A stretch of 64,000 bases of DNA from Halobacillus andaensis (GTDB taxonomy: Bacteria; Bacillota; Bacilli; Bacillales; Halobacillaceae): contig NZ_BMEL01000004.1 of assembly GCF_014636475.1 (NCBI RefSeq), forward strand, positions 372,001-436,000, written 5' to 3'. The notes beneath the pieces are model-generated. The model had not been told where the DNA came from, did no database searches, and was given only the letters and a program-made list of their open reading frames with translations. Both the position numbers and the translations under genes were made by a program. Positions 43,301-53,289 of this stretch are shown here, piece by piece. The first letter of the stretch is position 1. Each line of letters starts with the position of its first letter.

Positions 43301-43530
43301 GCTGGACATTCACAACGGGCTTCGAGATCTTCGTCTTCAAAAAAGAAAACGCGTACTTCATAATCATGAGTACCCGTCACGACGGCGCGCCAGGAGCGAA
43401 TGGCGCTATTATGGGTGAGTCCGTAGACTTTACCTTGTTTGAAGTATTGCTCGCCTCGCGTGTAAAAGGCGTGCCCCGTTATTTTTTTTATATCACTTGG
43501 TTGTAAAAGGTATGACTGCATAGCTGGCAT
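40321..43530 (-). CDS. SWIM zinc-finger SNF2-family helicase/ATPase
   Basis: A 1069-residue DNA translocase-like protein. The N-terminal SWIM zinc finger (CECPAYETYYSCKHIAAVL, about residues 74-92) is followed by a long SNF2-associated region (about 130-600) and a C-terminal Swi2/Snf2 helicase: LADDMGLGKTVQ (Walker A), MFLDEAQAIKN (motif II), ALSGTPIENSLNELWSLF (III), then FSQFSSM, LKAGGTGLNLTGAD and RAHRIGQ (IV-VI). Function is not defined for most bacterial members; nucleic-acid remodelling is the family expectation. The translational start is unclear (ATG 43530 or 43521), with a poor RBS. Confidence 0.9.
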   Translation of the reverse strand: MPAMQSYLLQPSDIKKITGHAFYTRGEQYFKQGKVYGLTHNSAIRSWRAVVTGTHDYEVRVFFFEDEDLEARCECPAYETYYSCKHIAAVLCAIRERAIIESAPKLKEKKDDSPAPSMDTQIDRVFAMRLFETFRDRQENRYNDSHKATLNVQYYVHVQSWLGSKSLGIEIKLGEGYAYVIKDIRELLQHIHQEKPYQISKKFTYDPAEHSFEETDRKIIDTLYHSYEQELFYDRHWSAGEQRILTLPPSLTANLLKDLQTQFCEVIERGQSKGQLEMKEEFPNLNFYVSEERGRYHLHMNQLKQYEYLKDYHLLHDEGTFYPIAPQKEEVIQTLHALLPYNSNGNHTVSQVDMEGIVSYVLPELESIAQISLDEKAQSKIIQEDLNAKVYLDFEQWALTMDVKFIYGDHVIQPFDNQESKQFIIQRDRKTEQAIIHIIEQAEFKFDGETVYLEDDDALHLFLTKHLPELNQLAEVYTSNSVKSLMLDQDRELVPSVDINSDGSWLDVRFGIDGISEEDVTNALRAAIERKRYYRLSDGALLSLTSESFERFQNFADELDLASSDVDHSSLQVSKARSLQVNDALSLQEEEKNERFTKLVQRLQSPQSFNIEPPPALDADLRDYQLTGFRWLKTLSTYGLGGVLADDMGLGKTVQSIAFLLYEKEDNQLDHPAIIVTPASLVYNWKKEMEKFAPSLTVQVISGDPIARREKLQENVDVFITSYPLLRQDIASYEEKKFHAMFLDEAQAIKNETTKTSQAVRALKAKHRFALSGTPIENSLNELWSLFRTIMPGFYTSKKKFLQMKPEKIARMTRPFILRRMKTEVLEELPDKIETVQYSELTRNQKEVYLAYLEKIQSEVNETIATKGLQRGKLEILAGLTRLRQICCHPKLFLENYEGESGKLEQLKELTSELKAGGHRVLIFSQFSSMLKILHDEITASGMSAFYLDGGTKSEERVEMVDRFNKGEKDAFFISLKAGGTGLNLTGADTVILYDLWWNPAIEEQAAGRAHRIGQEKVVQVIRMISEGTIEERIFQLQQKKRDLVDQIIQPGESMLTSLSEDEIRELFQ

Positions 43531-43636
43531 CCTAACTTCTCTTTTTTTTCATTATAACAGGAGAGCGGTCTATATTTCTTCCTTAATATTTGCTATTTTT
43601 CCCTGATCACAAGTAAAGCATACGATAGGGACGAAT

Positions 43637-43738
43637 ATGAGCTTTCCTTTATTGATTTTAATGCTGTCTTATGCTAACTTTCAAGTTAGAGAGTTTTTAA
43701 ATTCGAGTAGCCGCTCGTTTACAGGAGCGGCTTTTGTT
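43637..43738 (+). promoter_or_regulatory. Possible leader ahead of prfC with mini-ORF and hairpins
   Basis: In the 283-bp gap before prfC a 36-codon frame (ATG 43637, AGGGA ahead) runs through a short hairpin CTAACT/AGTTAG near 43675 and a full terminator AGCCGCTC/GAGCGGCT (43709-43732) with a T-run, ending at TGA 43747. It may be an attenuator leader for the release-factor gene, or an unrelated terminator crossed by a chance frame. Confidence 0.35.
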
Positions 43739-43819
43739 ATGGAGTGAACATGCCGATGTAAAACGTATATCCTACCCAATATTTGAATCGACTTAATTTA
43801 TGAACTGGAGGATATGACG

Positions 43820-45403
43820 ATGACGATACAAGAAGAAATGAAAAAGCGCCGGACGTTCGCTATTATTTCCCACCCCGATGCTGGTAAAACAACAATGACA
43901 GAAAAGATGCTGCTATTTGGTAACTTGATTCGTTCGGCAGGAACGGTAAAAGGGAAAAAGTCTGGTAAGTTTGCTACTTCAGACTGGATGGAAATTGAAA
44001 AACAACGTGGAATTTCCGTAACATCCAGTGTAATGAACTTTCCTTATCAAGGGTACCAAGTGAACATTCTTGATACGCCAGGACACGAGGATTTCAGTGA
44101 AGATACTTACCGTACACTGACAGCAGTGGACAGCGTAGTCATGGTCATTGATGGGACGAAAGGCATTGAGGCGCAGACCCTGAAGTTATTTAAGGTTTGT
44201 AAAATGCGCGGTATTCCTATTTTTACATTTATAAATAAAATGGACCGCGAAGGACGCGAGCCGCTTGAGCTGATGGAAGAAATCGAATCAACCTTAAATA
44301 TTGAAACCTATCCGATGACGTGGCCTGTAGGAATGGGAAAACGTTTTATGGGCGTATTCGATCGAGAAAACGATCAATTTGTTCGCTATACAGGGAACGA
44401 AGAAGAGACATATATTCCTTTTTCCGAGCTTGATCAACACCCTGATCTAACTGAAGATCCTACGTATCAGGAAGCTGAGGATGAACTAATGCTCGTTGAT
44501 GAAGCTGGAGACGGCTTTGATCTTGAAAAAGTGATGAAAGGAGAACAAACTCCGGTTTTCTTCGGTAGTGCATTAGCACCGTTTGGAGTAGAGACGTTTT
44601 TTAATACGTTTATCCGCTACGCTCCTGAACCGGCCCCGCGTCGTTCAACCGAAGGCGTTGTTTCACCTGAACATGAAGAATTCTCAGGCTTTATTTTTAA
44701 GATCCAAGCCAATATGAATCCTCAGCACCGAGATCGAATTGCCTTTGTACGTATTTGTTCCGGGAAGTTTGAACGAGGCATGAATGTTACATTGTCAAGA
44801 ACTGGTAAAGCGTTCAAGCTTGCTCAGTCCCAGCAATTTGTCGCTTCTTCCCGTGGTACAGTAGAAGAAGGATATGCGGGAGATATCATTGGTATTTATG
44901 ACCCGAACGTGTACCGAATCGGTGATACCATTGTGACAGGCAAACAGAACTTCGAGTATGATGAACTGCCGCAATTCCCGCCTGAACTTTTCAAAAAAGT
45001 AACGGCTAAAAACGTCATGAAGTCGAAACAGTTTAAAAAAGGACTGGAGCAGCTCGTACAAGAAGGTGCGATCCAGCTGTTTAAGCATTATCACTTTGAA
45101 GACTATATTATTGGTGCCGTTGGGGAACTTCAATATGAAGTATTCGAATACCGTATGAAAAATGAATATAATGTAGAAATAGAGTTAACATCAATTGGGG
45201 AACGTATACCACGCTGGCTTCCCGAAGACCAGGTGGATGAATCGATGTTTGATGACCGAAATATGCTTGTGCTCGACCGCGAACAGAAGCCGTTAGTATT
45301 ATTTAAAAATGACTTCTCTCTTCGTTGGTTCCAAGATAAGCATGAAGATGTTGAATTAATTGATCTATTTGAAGTGAACAAGTATGATCAATCGTACGAG
45401 TAA
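43820..45403 (+). CDS. prfC: Peptide chain release factor 3
   Basis: RF3 is a GTPase that recycles RF1/RF2 from the ribosome. The 527-residue protein has the G1 motif [10 protein letters not shown], switch [17 protein letters not shown]4 FINKMDRE, and a C-terminal EF-G-like part. I chose ATG 43820 ([11 protein letters not shown]) because GGAGG at 43807-43811 is 8 bases away, while ATG 43814 is only 2 away. Many Bacilli lack or move prfC. Here it sits between the SNF2 helicase and uvrB rather than near prfB. Confidence 0.95.
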   Translation: MTIQEEMKKRRTFAIISHPDAGKTTMTEKMLLFGNLIRSAGTVKGKKSGKFATSDWMEIEKQRGISVTSSVMNFPYQGYQVNILDTPGHEDFSEDTYRTLTAVDSVVMVIDGTKGIEAQTLKLFKVCKMRGIPIFTFINKMDREGREPLELMEEIESTLNIETYPMTWPVGMGKRFMGVFDRENDQFVRYTGNEEETYIPFSELDQHPDLTEDPTYQEAEDELMLVDEAGDGFDLEKVMKGEQTPVFFGSALAPFGVETFFNTFIRYAPEPAPRRSTEGVVSPEHEEFSGFIFKIQANMNPQHRDRIAFVRICSGKFERGMNVTLSRTGKAFKLAQSQQFVASSRGTVEEGYAGDIIGIYDPNVYRIGDTIVTGKQNFEYDELPQFPPELFKKVTAKNVMKSKQFKKGLEQLVQEGAIQLFKHYHFEDYIIGAVGELQYEVFEYRMKNEYNVEIELTSIGERIPRWLPEDQVDESMFDDRNMLVLDREQKPLVLFKNDFSLRWFQDKHEDVELIDLFEVNKYDQSYE

Positions 45404-45483
45404 TATGATATCAAGCCTAAGGATCATTCTATCCTTAGGCTTTTTTCTGCGTTAAAAAAGGTTTTATACGTGTTTTTCTACTT

Positions 45484-45580
45484 CGCTTGTAAAAATTAAA
45501 GCTCGGACGTAACTATTTAATTTTTGCGGGAAGCTCTTAAATATCGCTTATAAACCACTCTTTACCGCTTGTAAATCATC
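45484..45580. repeat. Degenerate 21-bp repeat array downstream of prfC
   Basis: CGCTTGTAAA at 45484 and 45566 and CGCTTATAAA at 45545 lie on a 20-21 base grid, with weaker matches near 45505 (CGGACGTAAC) and 45532. The pattern resembles the array at 5712-5790 (TGCTGTAAATG). It lies between the prfC end and the uvrB promoter. Confidence 0.55.
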
Positions 45581-45608
45581 ATGAAAAACTTTCCAACGCA
45601 AATAAACA

Positions 45609-45644
45609 CGAATGTTTGTTCGTTTCATGTTAGAATGATAAAAT
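45609..45644 (+). promoter_or_regulatory. LexA (SOS) box and promoter of uvrBA
   Basis: CGAATGTTTGTTCG (45609-45622) matches the Bacillus LexA consensus CGAAC-N4-GTTCG at nine of ten positions. It overlaps the -35 TTGTTC (45616-45621), followed after 17 bp by TAAAAT (45639-45644), so repressor binding would block the promoter. Confidence 0.82.
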
Positions 45645-45691
45645 ATTGTGGTAAACTATTGGAGAACTAATGAAGAACGGAGGATTGTGGG

Positions 45692-47671
45692 ATGGACAAT
45701 CAATTTGAATTAGTTTCTGAATACGAACCCCAAGGCGATCAGCCTAAAGCAATAGAAGAACTCGTAAAAGGGATTGAAAATGGCCAAAAGCACCAAACAC
45801 TGCTTGGTGCTACAGGTACAGGAAAAACGTTTACGATGTCGAACGTCATTGAGCGCGTCAATAAACCGACGTTGATAATAGCTCATAATAAAACATTAGC
45901 AGGACAGTTATATAGTGAATTCAAAGAATTTTTTCCTAACAATGCGGTAGAGTATTTTGTGAGCTTTTATGACTATTATCAGCCTGAAGCTTACGTACCT
46001 CAAACCGATACATTTATTGAAAAAGATTCAAATATAAATGACGAGATTGATAAACTCCGTCACTCAGCAACCACCTCTTTATTTGAAAGAAATGATGTCA
46101 TCATTGTCGCTAGTGTTTCATGTATATATGGTTTAGGTTCACCGGAAGAATATAGCAGCCAAGTCTTATCTCTTCGACCTGGAATGGAAAAGGATCGGGA
46201 TGAATTGCTGCGCTCCTTAGTTGACATTCAATATGCTCGTAACGACATTGATTTCCAGCGTGGTACGTTTCGCGTGCGCGGGGACTCCGTGGAAATCATT
46301 GTTGCTTCAAGAGAAGAACATGCGATTCGTGTAGAGTTTTTTGGAGATGAAATTGATCGGATTCGAGAGATTGATGTGTTAACAGGAGAAATTGTGGGAG
46401 AACGTGATCACGTAGCAATTTTCCCAGCTTCTCACTTCGTTACCCGTGAAGCAAAGCTGCAAAAAGCGATTAAAAACATTGAAAAAGAAATGCACGAGCG
46501 GGTTAAGGAATTAAAAGATGAGAACAAACTTTTAGAGGCTCAGCGGCTGGAACAGCGTACCAATTATGATTTGGAAATGATGAAGGAGATGGGCTTCTGT
46601 TCAGGAATTGAGAACTACTCCCGTCATTTAACATTTAGAGAAAAAGGGGCCACCCCTTATACATTAATGGATTACTTTCCAGATGACTCCTTAATTATGA
46701 TCGATGAGTCTCACGTAACCTTACCGCAAATCCGCGGGATGTATAACGGAGACCAGGCGAGAAAACAAGTATTGGTGGATCATGGCTTCAGATTACCGTC
46801 TGCACTCGATAACCGTCCTTTGCGTTTTGAAGAATTTGAAAAGCATATCGATTTTATCACCTATGTGTCAGCTACCCCTGGTCCTTACGAGCTTGAGCAC
46901 ACTCCGAAAATGACGGAACAAATCATTCGTCCTACTGGTCTGCTTGATCCAGAAATAGAGATTCGCCCCATTCATGGACAAATTGATGACTTAATTGGTG
47001 AAATTAACAAACGACAAGAGCGTAATGAACGAGTGCTCGTTACGACATTGACAAAAAAAATGTCAGAAGACCTTACCGATTATTTGAAAGAGATTGGTAT
47101 TAAAGTAGCGTATCTTCATTCTGAAATTAATACGATGGAACGAATTGAAATCATTCGAGATTTGCGTCTAGGAAAGTATAACGTGCTCATCGGCATTAAC
47201 TTATTAAGAGAAGGCTTAGATATTCCAGAAGTTTCTCTCGTTACCATTTTAGATGCGGACAAAGAAGGGTTCCTTCGTTCTGACCGCTCCCTTATCCAGA
47301 CTATAGGGCGAGCTGCTCGTAACGAAAATGGACGAGTCATCATGTATGCTGATAAAACAACAGCCTCTATGCAATATGCCATCGACGAAACGTATCGACG
47401 TCGAGAAAAGCAAATTGCGTATAATGAAGAGCATGGAATAACACCAAAAACGATTAAAAAAGAAGTGCGTGATCTTATTCAAGCCACTACCGTGGCAGAA
47501 GAAGACGAAGCCTACGGCACTGAGAAAAAGCCTTCAGAAATGACGAAGAAAGAGCGTCTTGAATTAGTCGACAATTTAGAAACGGAAATGAAACAAGCAG
47601 CGAAAGACTTAGACTTTGAACGAGCAGCAGAGTTACGTGATGTTATTCTTGAATTAAAAGCGGAAGGATGA
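45692..47671 (+). CDS. uvrB: UvrB, excinuclease ABC subunit B
   Basis: UvrB verifies damage and loads UvrC in nucleotide excision repair. The 659-residue protein has Walker [12 protein letters not shown], the beta-hairpin [15 protein letters not shown], motif [17 protein letters not shown], motifs V-VI ([21 protein letters not shown]), and a C-terminal UVR domain ([15 protein letters not shown]-like) that binds UvrC. It is 8 bases ahead of uvrA, in one operon under the LexA box. csbA, which precedes uvrB in B. subtilis, is absent. Confidence 0.98.
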   Translation: MDNQFELVSEYEPQGDQPKAIEELVKGIENGQKHQTLLGATGTGKTFTMSNVIERVNKPTLIIAHNKTLAGQLYSEFKEFFPNNAVEYFVSFYDYYQPEAYVPQTDTFIEKDSNINDEIDKLRHSATTSLFERNDVIIVASVSCIYGLGSPEEYSSQVLSLRPGMEKDRDELLRSLVDIQYARNDIDFQRGTFRVRGDSVEIIVASREEHAIRVEFFGDEIDRIREIDVLTGEIVGERDHVAIFPASHFVTREAKLQKAIKNIEKEMHERVKELKDENKLLEAQRLEQRTNYDLEMMKEMGFCSGIENYSRHLTFREKGATPYTLMDYFPDDSLIMIDESHVTLPQIRGMYNGDQARKQVLVDHGFRLPSALDNRPLRFEEFEKHIDFITYVSATPGPYELEHTPKMTEQIIRPTGLLDPEIEIRPIHGQIDDLIGEINKRQERNERVLVTTLTKKMSEDLTDYLKEIGIKVAYLHSEINTMERIEIIRDLRLGKYNVLIGINLLREGLDIPEVSLVTILDADKEGFLRSDRSLIQTIGRAARNENGRVIMYADKTTASMQYAIDETYRRREKQIAYNEEHGITPKTIKKEVRDLIQATTVAEEDEAYGTEKKPSEMTKKERLELVDNLETEMKQAAKDLDFERAAELRDVILELKAEG

Positions 47672-47678
47672 TGACCTT

Positions 47679-50555
47679 ATGGCCAGTAAGAACATAAGTA
47701 TTAAAGGCGCAAGGGCGCATAATTTAAAAAATGTCGATATTGATATTCCTAAAAATAAACTAGTCGTGATGACAGGTCTTTCTGGCTCAGGGAAATCTTC
47801 TTTAGCCTTTGATACGATTTATGCAGAAGGGCAGCGCCGTTACGTCGAATCACTAAGTGCGTATGCACGTCAATTTCTCGGTCAAATGGACAAGCCCGAT
47901 GTAGATTCGATTGAAGGGTTGTCGCCAGCGATTTCAATTGATCAGAAGACGACAAGTAAAAACCCGCGCTCGACAGTGGGTACAGTCACAGAGATTTACG
48001 ACTATTTGCGGCTTCTATACGCACGGGTCGGTCGACCGACTTGTCCAAATCACGGCATCGAAATCAGCTCGCAAACTGTCCAGCAAATGGTGGATCAAAT
48101 TATAGAATATCCAGAGCGTACGAAAATGCAAATTCTTGCTCCTGTTGTTTCAGGACGTAAAGGGGAGCATGTGAAAGTTTTTGATCAACTTCAAAAAGAA
48201 GGATATATCCGTCTCCGAGTAGATGGGGAAATGCGAGAGATTTCCGAGGAAATAAAACTCGAGAAAAATAAGAAGCACTCGATTGAAGTTGTTGTTGACC
48301 GTATTGTTGTAAAGGATGGTGTAGAAGGACGTCTTTCTGATTCTTTGGAAACAGCTCTAAACCTGGGTTCAGGTCACGTGCTTGTGGATATTATTGATGG
48401 GGAAGAGCTCATGTTTAGTGAGCATCATGCCTGTCCGATTTGTGGTTTTTCCATAGGTGAGCTTGAACCACGTATGTTTTCATTTAACAGTCCTTATGGG
48501 GCTTGTAACCGCTGTGATGGCCTTGGTACGCAGCTTGAGGTGGATCTTGACCTTGTCATTCCAGACTGGAACTTATCTTTGAAGGAGCATGCCATTGCCG
48601 CATGGGAGCCTACAAGTTCACAGTACTATCCTCAACTTCTTCAAAGCGTAGCTAACCATTACGATATTGATATGAATAAACCGGTAAAAGATCTTCCAAA
48701 AGATCAACTGGATCGCGTGTTGTACGGGAGCGGGGACGAGAAGGTTCAATTTCGATATGAAAATGATTTTGGTAAAGTACGCGAAAATGAAATTTTCTTT
48801 GAAGGTGTCATTCCTAATATATCAAGACGCTACCGTGAAACAGGCTCTGATTATATTCGTGAACAAATGGAAAAATATATGGCTCAGAAACCTTGTCCGA
48901 AATGTAAAGGCAATCGTTTAAATGAAGAAGCATTAGCTGTGTTAGTTGGTGGAAAACATATTGGGGAATCAACGGAAGCTTCTGTAACTGAAGCGAAGGA
49001 ATTTTTTGAGTCCCTTGAACTGACAGAAAAAGAACAAACGATTGCGAAAATGATTTTAAAAGAGATATGCGAGCGGTTAAGCTTCCTAGCAAACGTAGGA
49101 CTTGATTATTTAACCTTATCCCGGTCGGCAGGAACGCTGTCTGGCGGGGAAGCGCAGCGAATTCGTCTAGCAACGCAGATTGGTTCAGCTCTAACTGGCG
49201 TTCTTTACGTGCTTGATGAGCCCTCGATTGGGCTTCACCAAAGAGATAATGACCGCTTAATTAACACGCTTAAAAGAATGCGTGATTTAGATAACACACT
49301 AATTGTCGTGGAACATGACGAAGATACGATGTTAGCGGCGGATTACCTTATTGATATCGGTCCCGGCGCAGGCGCGCATGGAGGAGAAATTGTTACACAA
49401 GGTACACCAAAGCAAGTCATGAGAAGCAATAAATCATTAACGGGGCAATATTTATCTGGTAAAAAGTTTATTCCTTTGCCTGCAGAGCGACGCAAAGCTG
49501 ATGGACGTTATCTCACCATTAAACAAGCGGAAGAAAATAACTTGAAGAAAGTAAATGCTAAGATTCCACTTGGTTTATTTACAGCTGTTACCGGAGTGTC
49601 TGGGTCCGGAAAAAGTACGCTCATTAATGATGTTTTGTATAAATCTTTATCTATGAAGCTTCATAATGGGAAACAAAAGCCAGGTAAGCATAAAGAAATC
49701 CAAGGCATTCAGCAGTTAGAGAAGGTTATTGATATTGACCAGTCTCCGATTGGACGAACGCCTCGTTCTAATCCAGCTACGTATACAGGCGTTTTTGACG
49801 ATATTAGAGATGTTTTTGCTCAAACCAATGAAGCGAAGATCCGTGGCTATAAAAAAGGTCGTTTCAGCTTTAACGTAAAAGGCGGACGATGTGAGGCTTG
49901 TCGCGGAGACGGCATCATCAAAATTGAAATGCACTTCTTGCCCGATGTTTATGTGCCGTGTGAAGTTTGTGATGGTAAACGTTACAATCGTGAAACGCTG
50001 GAAGTAAAGTATAAAGGAAAGAGCATCTCGGACGTTTTAGGCATGACGATTGAGGAAGCACTGGACTTCTTTGCGAACATTCCTAAAATTAAGAGGAAGC
50101 TGCAAACAGTAGCTGACGTAGGTCTTGAATATATTAAGCTTGGTCAGCCGGCTACCACCCTCTCTGGTGGTGAAGCGCAGCGTGTGAAGCTGGCGAGTGA
50201 GCTGCACCGCCGTTCAAACGGAAAGTCGTTTTACATTTTAGATGAACCAACGACTGGACTCCACGTAGATGATATTTCTCGATTATTAAAGGTGTTGCAG
50301 CGGCTTGTAGATAATGGCGATTCCGTTCTCATTATTGAACACAGCCTTGATGTGATTAAAGAGGCAGACCATATCATTGACTTAGGTCCTGAAGGCGGGG
50401 AAAAAGGTGGTCAAATTATTGCGACAGGAACACCAGAGGAAGTCGCTGAAGAAAAGAGTTCTTATACAGGGAAGTATTTAAAACCAATCCTTGAGCGTGA
50501 TCAGAAGCGAATGAATGATAAGGTAAAGTCTAAAGAAAAAGTTTCCAGCAAGTAG
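47679..50555 (+). CDS. uvrA: UvrA, excinuclease ABC subunit A
   Basis: UvrA dimers find bulky DNA lesions. The 958-residue protein has two ABC modules ([12 protein letters not shown] and [10 protein letters not shown]; signatures [12 protein letters not shown] and [12 protein letters not shown]) and two zinc modules (CPICGF with CNRCDG, and CEACRGDG with CEVCDG). Translation overlaps the uvrB RBS region closely, consistent with an SOS-controlled uvrBA operon. The very C-terminus is a short Lys-rich tail. Confidence 0.98.
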   Translation: MASKNISIKGARAHNLKNVDIDIPKNKLVVMTGLSGSGKSSLAFDTIYAEGQRRYVESLSAYARQFLGQMDKPDVDSIEGLSPAISIDQKTTSKNPRSTVGTVTEIYDYLRLLYARVGRPTCPNHGIEISSQTVQQMVDQIIEYPERTKMQILAPVVSGRKGEHVKVFDQLQKEGYIRLRVDGEMREISEEIKLEKNKKHSIEVVVDRIVVKDGVEGRLSDSLETALNLGSGHVLVDIIDGEELMFSEHHACPICGFSIGELEPRMFSFNSPYGACNRCDGLGTQLEVDLDLVIPDWNLSLKEHAIAAWEPTSSQYYPQLLQSVANHYDIDMNKPVKDLPKDQLDRVLYGSGDEKVQFRYENDFGKVRENEIFFEGVIPNISRRYRETGSDYIREQMEKYMAQKPCPKCKGNRLNEEALAVLVGGKHIGESTEASVTEAKEFFESLELTEKEQTIAKMILKEICERLSFLANVGLDYLTLSRSAGTLSGGEAQRIRLATQIGSALTGVLYVLDEPSIGLHQRDNDRLINTLKRMRDLDNTLIVVEHDEDTMLAADYLIDIGPGAGAHGGEIVTQGTPKQVMRSNKSLTGQYLSGKKFIPLPAERRKADGRYLTIKQAEENNLKKVNAKIPLGLFTAVTGVSGSGKSTLINDVLYKSLSMKLHNGKQKPGKHKEIQGIQQLEKVIDIDQSPIGRTPRSNPATYTGVFDDIRDVFAQTNEAKIRGYKKGRFSFNVKGGRCEACRGDGIIKIEMHFLPDVYVPCEVCDGKRYNRETLEVKYKGKSISDVLGMTIEEALDFFANIPKIKRKLQTVADVGLEYIKLGQPATTLSGGEAQRVKLASELHRRSNGKSFYILDEPTTGLHVDDISRLLKVLQRLVDNGDSVLIIEHSLDVIKEADHIIDLGPEGGEKGGQIIATGTPEEVAEEKSSYTGKYLKPILERDQKRMNDKVKSKEKVSSK

Positions 50556-50586
50556 ATGCTTTGACGCTGTTCAGCGAATTAAGTAT

Positions 50587-50609
50587 CGTTAAACAAGAGA
50601 CGTTTAACG
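50587..50609 (+). promoter_or_regulatory. Inverted repeat abutting the yojF RBS
   Basis: CGTTAAAC and GTTTAACG form an 8-bp perfect stem with a 7-base loop that ends where GGGAGG begins. It may be an operator or a hairpin that limits ribosome access. No T-run follows, so it is not a terminator. Confidence 0.45.
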
Positions 50610-50624
50610 GGAGGAATTTTTAAG

Positions 50625-50999
50625 ATGAAAGCAATTGAACAATCTGTCGTACAGGAATACATTAATCAGTTCGCGAATAAAGATGTTTATATTCATTTAG
50701 AAACGACTAATGGTGCATATGCCAGCCATTTTGATGAGAAAGCTTATAATGTAGGTGCATTTATTCGTAATGCACACGTGAAGTATCAACATGGAAAAAT
50801 TGTAAGTACAGGTGGATCTTATCGAGTAGGTTTAAAGCTGGACCTCGGCTGGGTTTATGCAGAAGGCGTCAGTGATTTTGAAATCGACGACCTGGGGCGC
50901 TTACTCATGGCAGGCCATGACCGAGAAGGCCGTTTGATGGTAGCATTGGAAATTAGCGAGAAACCTTTCACACATGAGGCTGAAGAAGATGAAGACTAA
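50625..50999 (+). CDS. yojF: YojF (DUF1806), bacillithiol-locus protein
   Basis: A 124-residue protein conserved directly upstream of bshB2 in Bacillaceae. It contains VYIHLETTNGAYASHFDEKA, GAFIRNAHVKYQHGKIVSTG, and LDLGWVYAEGVSDFEID. No enzymatic motif is visible and its role is unknown. The fixed pairing with BshB2 suggests a part in bacillithiol metabolism or its regulation, an inference. It overlaps the next gene. RBS GGGAGG. Confidence 0.88.
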   Translation: MKAIEQSVVQEYINQFANKDVYIHLETTNGAYASHFDEKAYNVGAFIRNAHVKYQHGKIVSTGGSYRVGLKLDLGWVYAEGVSDFEIDDLGRLLMAGHDREGRLMVALEISEKPFTHEAEEDED

Positions 51000-51654
51000 A
51001 CAAAAACACATCTTAGTCATTTTCCCACATCCTGATGATGAATCGTTCGGTGCTTCAGGGACCATTTCCAAATTTCGCAGTGAAGGAACTCCTGTGACCT
51101 ATCTCTGTGGAACTCTGGGCGAAATGGGGCGAAACATGGGCAGCCCTGTATTTGCCACTCGTGAGACGCTATACACTTTCCGTCAAAAGGAGCTCCAGGA
51201 AGCCGCCAAGCAGCTGGATATCGATGTTGAACTCTTAGGTTATCGCGATAAAACGTTGGAGTTTGAACCAATAAATGAACTGGCCCAACATCTCAAAGAC
51301 CGTATTGTGGCTCATGGCGCGACGACAATCATAACCCATTACCCAGGTTATGGGGTGCACCCTGATCACGATGCGCTCGGAGCAGCCGTTGTAAAGGCAG
51401 TCGAGATGATTGAACCAGGGCACAGGCCGGAAATATGGATGCATGCTATTAGCAATCAGCATGAGGAAGATTTGGGTGAGCCTGATTTCACCTTTGATGT
51501 CACCCCTTATTGGGATAAAAAAGAGGCAGCGATTCGTGCTCATTTGTCACAAGCAGATGGGATGATGAAGCTGATCGAGAGTCATGATCAATCATCAGAA
51601 CAATATCAGCGATTAAAAACGGAACGATTTTACCGCTGGACGTTTCAAACGTAA
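50989..51654 (+). CDS. bshB2: BshB2, bacillithiol biosynthesis deacetylase
   Basis: BshB enzymes deacetylate GlcNAc-malate to GlcN-malate, the second step of bacillithiol synthesis. The 221-residue LmbE-family protein has the zinc motif FPHPDDES with the His and Asp ligands, FATRETLYTFRQKELQEAA, and HPDHDALGAAVV with the third ligand. I chose ATG 50989 (MKTKQKHIL), overlapping the yojF stop. ATG 50974 is also in frame but has no RBS. Confidence 0.93.
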   Translation: MKTKQKHILVIFPHPDDESFGASGTISKFRSEGTPVTYLCGTLGEMGRNMGSPVFATRETLYTFRQKELQEAAKQLDIDVELLGYRDKTLEFEPINELAQHLKDRIVAHGATTIITHYPGYGVHPDHDALGAAVVKAVEMIEPGHRPEIWMHAISNQHEEDLGEPDFTFDVTPYWDKKEAAIRAHLSQADGMMKLIESHDQSSEQYQRLKTERFYRWTFQT

Positions 51655-51664
51655 CTTAGGAATG

Positions 51665-51709
51665 AAGACACCTTGTTGACCAATGCGTATCATCGAGGTG
51701 TCTTTTTCT
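51665..51709 (+). terminator. Terminator after bshB2
   Basis: AAGACACCT and AGGTGTCTT form a 9-bp perfect stem, followed by TTTCTT. The loop is long. Confidence 0.75.
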
Positions 51710-51784
51710 TATAAATCTTTTCAACATATTAGTTTTTATCTGTTTCAGGTAGGGAATAAAATAGGTAAAAGGAGCGATTCGTTT

Positions 51785-52810
51785 ATGAGCGAAGAAAGAA
51801 TGAAGATACTTAAAATGATTGAGAATGGAACGATATCTGCAGAAGAAGGAGAGAAACTTCTTAAAGCAGTTGAATATTCTAAAGATGAAGAGGGTAAAGC
51901 AGCAGGGAAGAAGTATGGGTTTAAAGACTTTGTTGGAGAAGCTTTAGAAAAAATCAAAAATGCTGACTTTGACCTTTCATTTGGGGAAGCCGTTGAATTT
52001 CAATATCATCTTGAGACGTCTGGTGAACCCTTTCATGATTTAGACATTTCTATTGCGAACGGTTCCCTGCATTTGGAGCCTTGGTCAGAGAGTTATGCTC
52101 AAGCAGAGTGTCACGTGAAAGTGTATCAGGCAGCTGATGAAAAAGAGGCTAAAGAACAATTCTTAGCAGATGGTCAGTTTGATGTCACAAATGGTATTTT
52201 ACGTTTTGCGAATCCATCAAAGAAAATTAAAACGTTTGTAAAACTGTATCTGCCTCAAAAGCGTTATGAATTTGTCAAAACAAAATTATCCAATGGAACG
52301 ATTACGTCCCATGACGTTCAATCTGATCACTTTCATTTGAAAACGACAAACGGTTCTTTGCGAGTGAAAAGATCCAACGGGGAATCCTGTAAGCTGGAAA
52401 CGGGTAATGGCTCCGTAACGATTACAGAAAGCCAGTTCGATTTATGCGAAGCTGATACGATCAACGGATCAGTTAAGCTCGACGGTCAATTTGGCAAAGC
52501 CGATGCTTCAGCGGTTACGGGAAGTATTACTGTCAATAATGATGGCGAAGCCGCTCACACCGGTTTCTTTAAAACAACGACGGGTCAAATTAACGTCAGC
52601 TTGCCAGAGAATAAGAGTATCGACGGAAAAATCAGTACGTCAATGGGAAGTCTGCATTGTGATATAGAAAACTATAAAATTCTCAGTAATAAAAAAGAAG
52701 TGATCAGCAAAGAGCTTGTGTTTGAAGCTCGTGATCATTTTGAACAGGTGTATCATTTTGAAGCAGATACGAAAACGGGATCTGTGACGGTAAAAGATAA
52801 GACAATTTGA
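51785..52810 (+). CDS. yvlB: YvlB, DUF4097 envelope-stress type protein
   Basis: A 341-residue protein. The N-terminus is a short helical module (EERMKILKMIENGTISAEEG, the SHOCT-like YvlB domain) and the rest is a repetitive beta-rich DUF4097 region (LKTTNGSLRVKRSNGESCKL, LETGNGSVTITES, DTINGSVKLDG, TGSITVNNDG), suggesting a right-handed beta structure. In B. subtilis, yvlA-yvlB-yvlC-yvlD is a stress-linked operon. Here yvlA and yvlC are missing. I chose ATG 51785 with AAAAGGAG 10 bases ahead. Confidence 0.88.
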   Translation: MSEERMKILKMIENGTISAEEGEKLLKAVEYSKDEEGKAAGKKYGFKDFVGEALEKIKNADFDLSFGEAVEFQYHLETSGEPFHDLDISIANGSLHLEPWSESYAQAECHVKVYQAADEKEAKEQFLADGQFDVTNGILRFANPSKKIKTFVKLYLPQKRYEFVKTKLSNGTITSHDVQSDHFHLKTTNGSLRVKRSNGESCKLETGNGSVTITESQFDLCEADTINGSVKLDGQFGKADASAVTGSITVNNDGEAAHTGFFKTTTGQINVSLPENKSIDGKISTSMGSLHCDIENYKILSNKKEVISKELVFEARDHFEQVYHFEADTKTGSVTVKDKTI

Positions 52811-52835
52811 TTTGTTGTAAAAGGAAGGGATTCTG

Positions 52836-53180
52836 TTGAAAAATTGGTTACTTCATATTTTGGTCAACGCAGTTGCGATTATTTTTGTAAGTTTCGTTTT
52901 TGCCTCTGTAGAAATTGATGGATTTGGCGGGGCACTCATTGCTGCCTTAATCTTATCGATTTTAAACGCCATTGTACGACCAATATTAGTGGTTTTAACA
53001 TTACCGATTACATTGATCACGTTAGGGTTATTTTTACTCGTCGTTAACGCGATTACCTTAGCCATGACGGATGGGTTGTTAGGCTCAATGTTTGAAATTG
53101 ATGGGTTTGGAATGACCATCTTAGCAGCGTTAGTTATTTCTTTTATTAACCTGCTGTTAAACAAAATGATTAAAGATTAA
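52836..53180 (+). CDS. yvlD: YvlD, small membrane protein of phage holin 4 family
   Basis: A 114-residue protein with four transmembrane helices and characteristic SILNAIVRPILVVLTLPITL and two FGxxxxAAL segments. The family is annotated as phage holin superfamily 4, but YvlD is a chromosomal gene with no evidence of lysis. It starts with TTG 52836, 25 bases after yvlB, with AAGGAAGGGA ahead. Likely an envelope-stress membrane protein, by analogy with the B. subtilis operon. Confidence 0.85.
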   Translation: MKNWLLHILVNAVAIIFVSFVFASVEIDGFGGALIAALILSILNAIVRPILVVLTLPITLITLGLFLLVVNAITLAMTDGLLGSMFEIDGFGMTILAALVISFINLLLNKMIKD

Positions 53181-53183
53181 AGA

Positions 53184-53219
53184 AATCCTGCAGGTGCTCC
53201 ATACCCTGCAGGATTTTTT
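53184..53219 (+). terminator. Terminator after yvlD
   Basis: AATCCTGCAGG and CCTGCAGGATT form an 11-bp perfect stem followed by TTTT. Confidence 0.92.
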
Positions 53220-53289
53220 CTATCCAAGATTTTATTAAAACGTGCTACAATAAGGGACAGTGAAGTTACGATTTCGAGGAGGTTTAACC

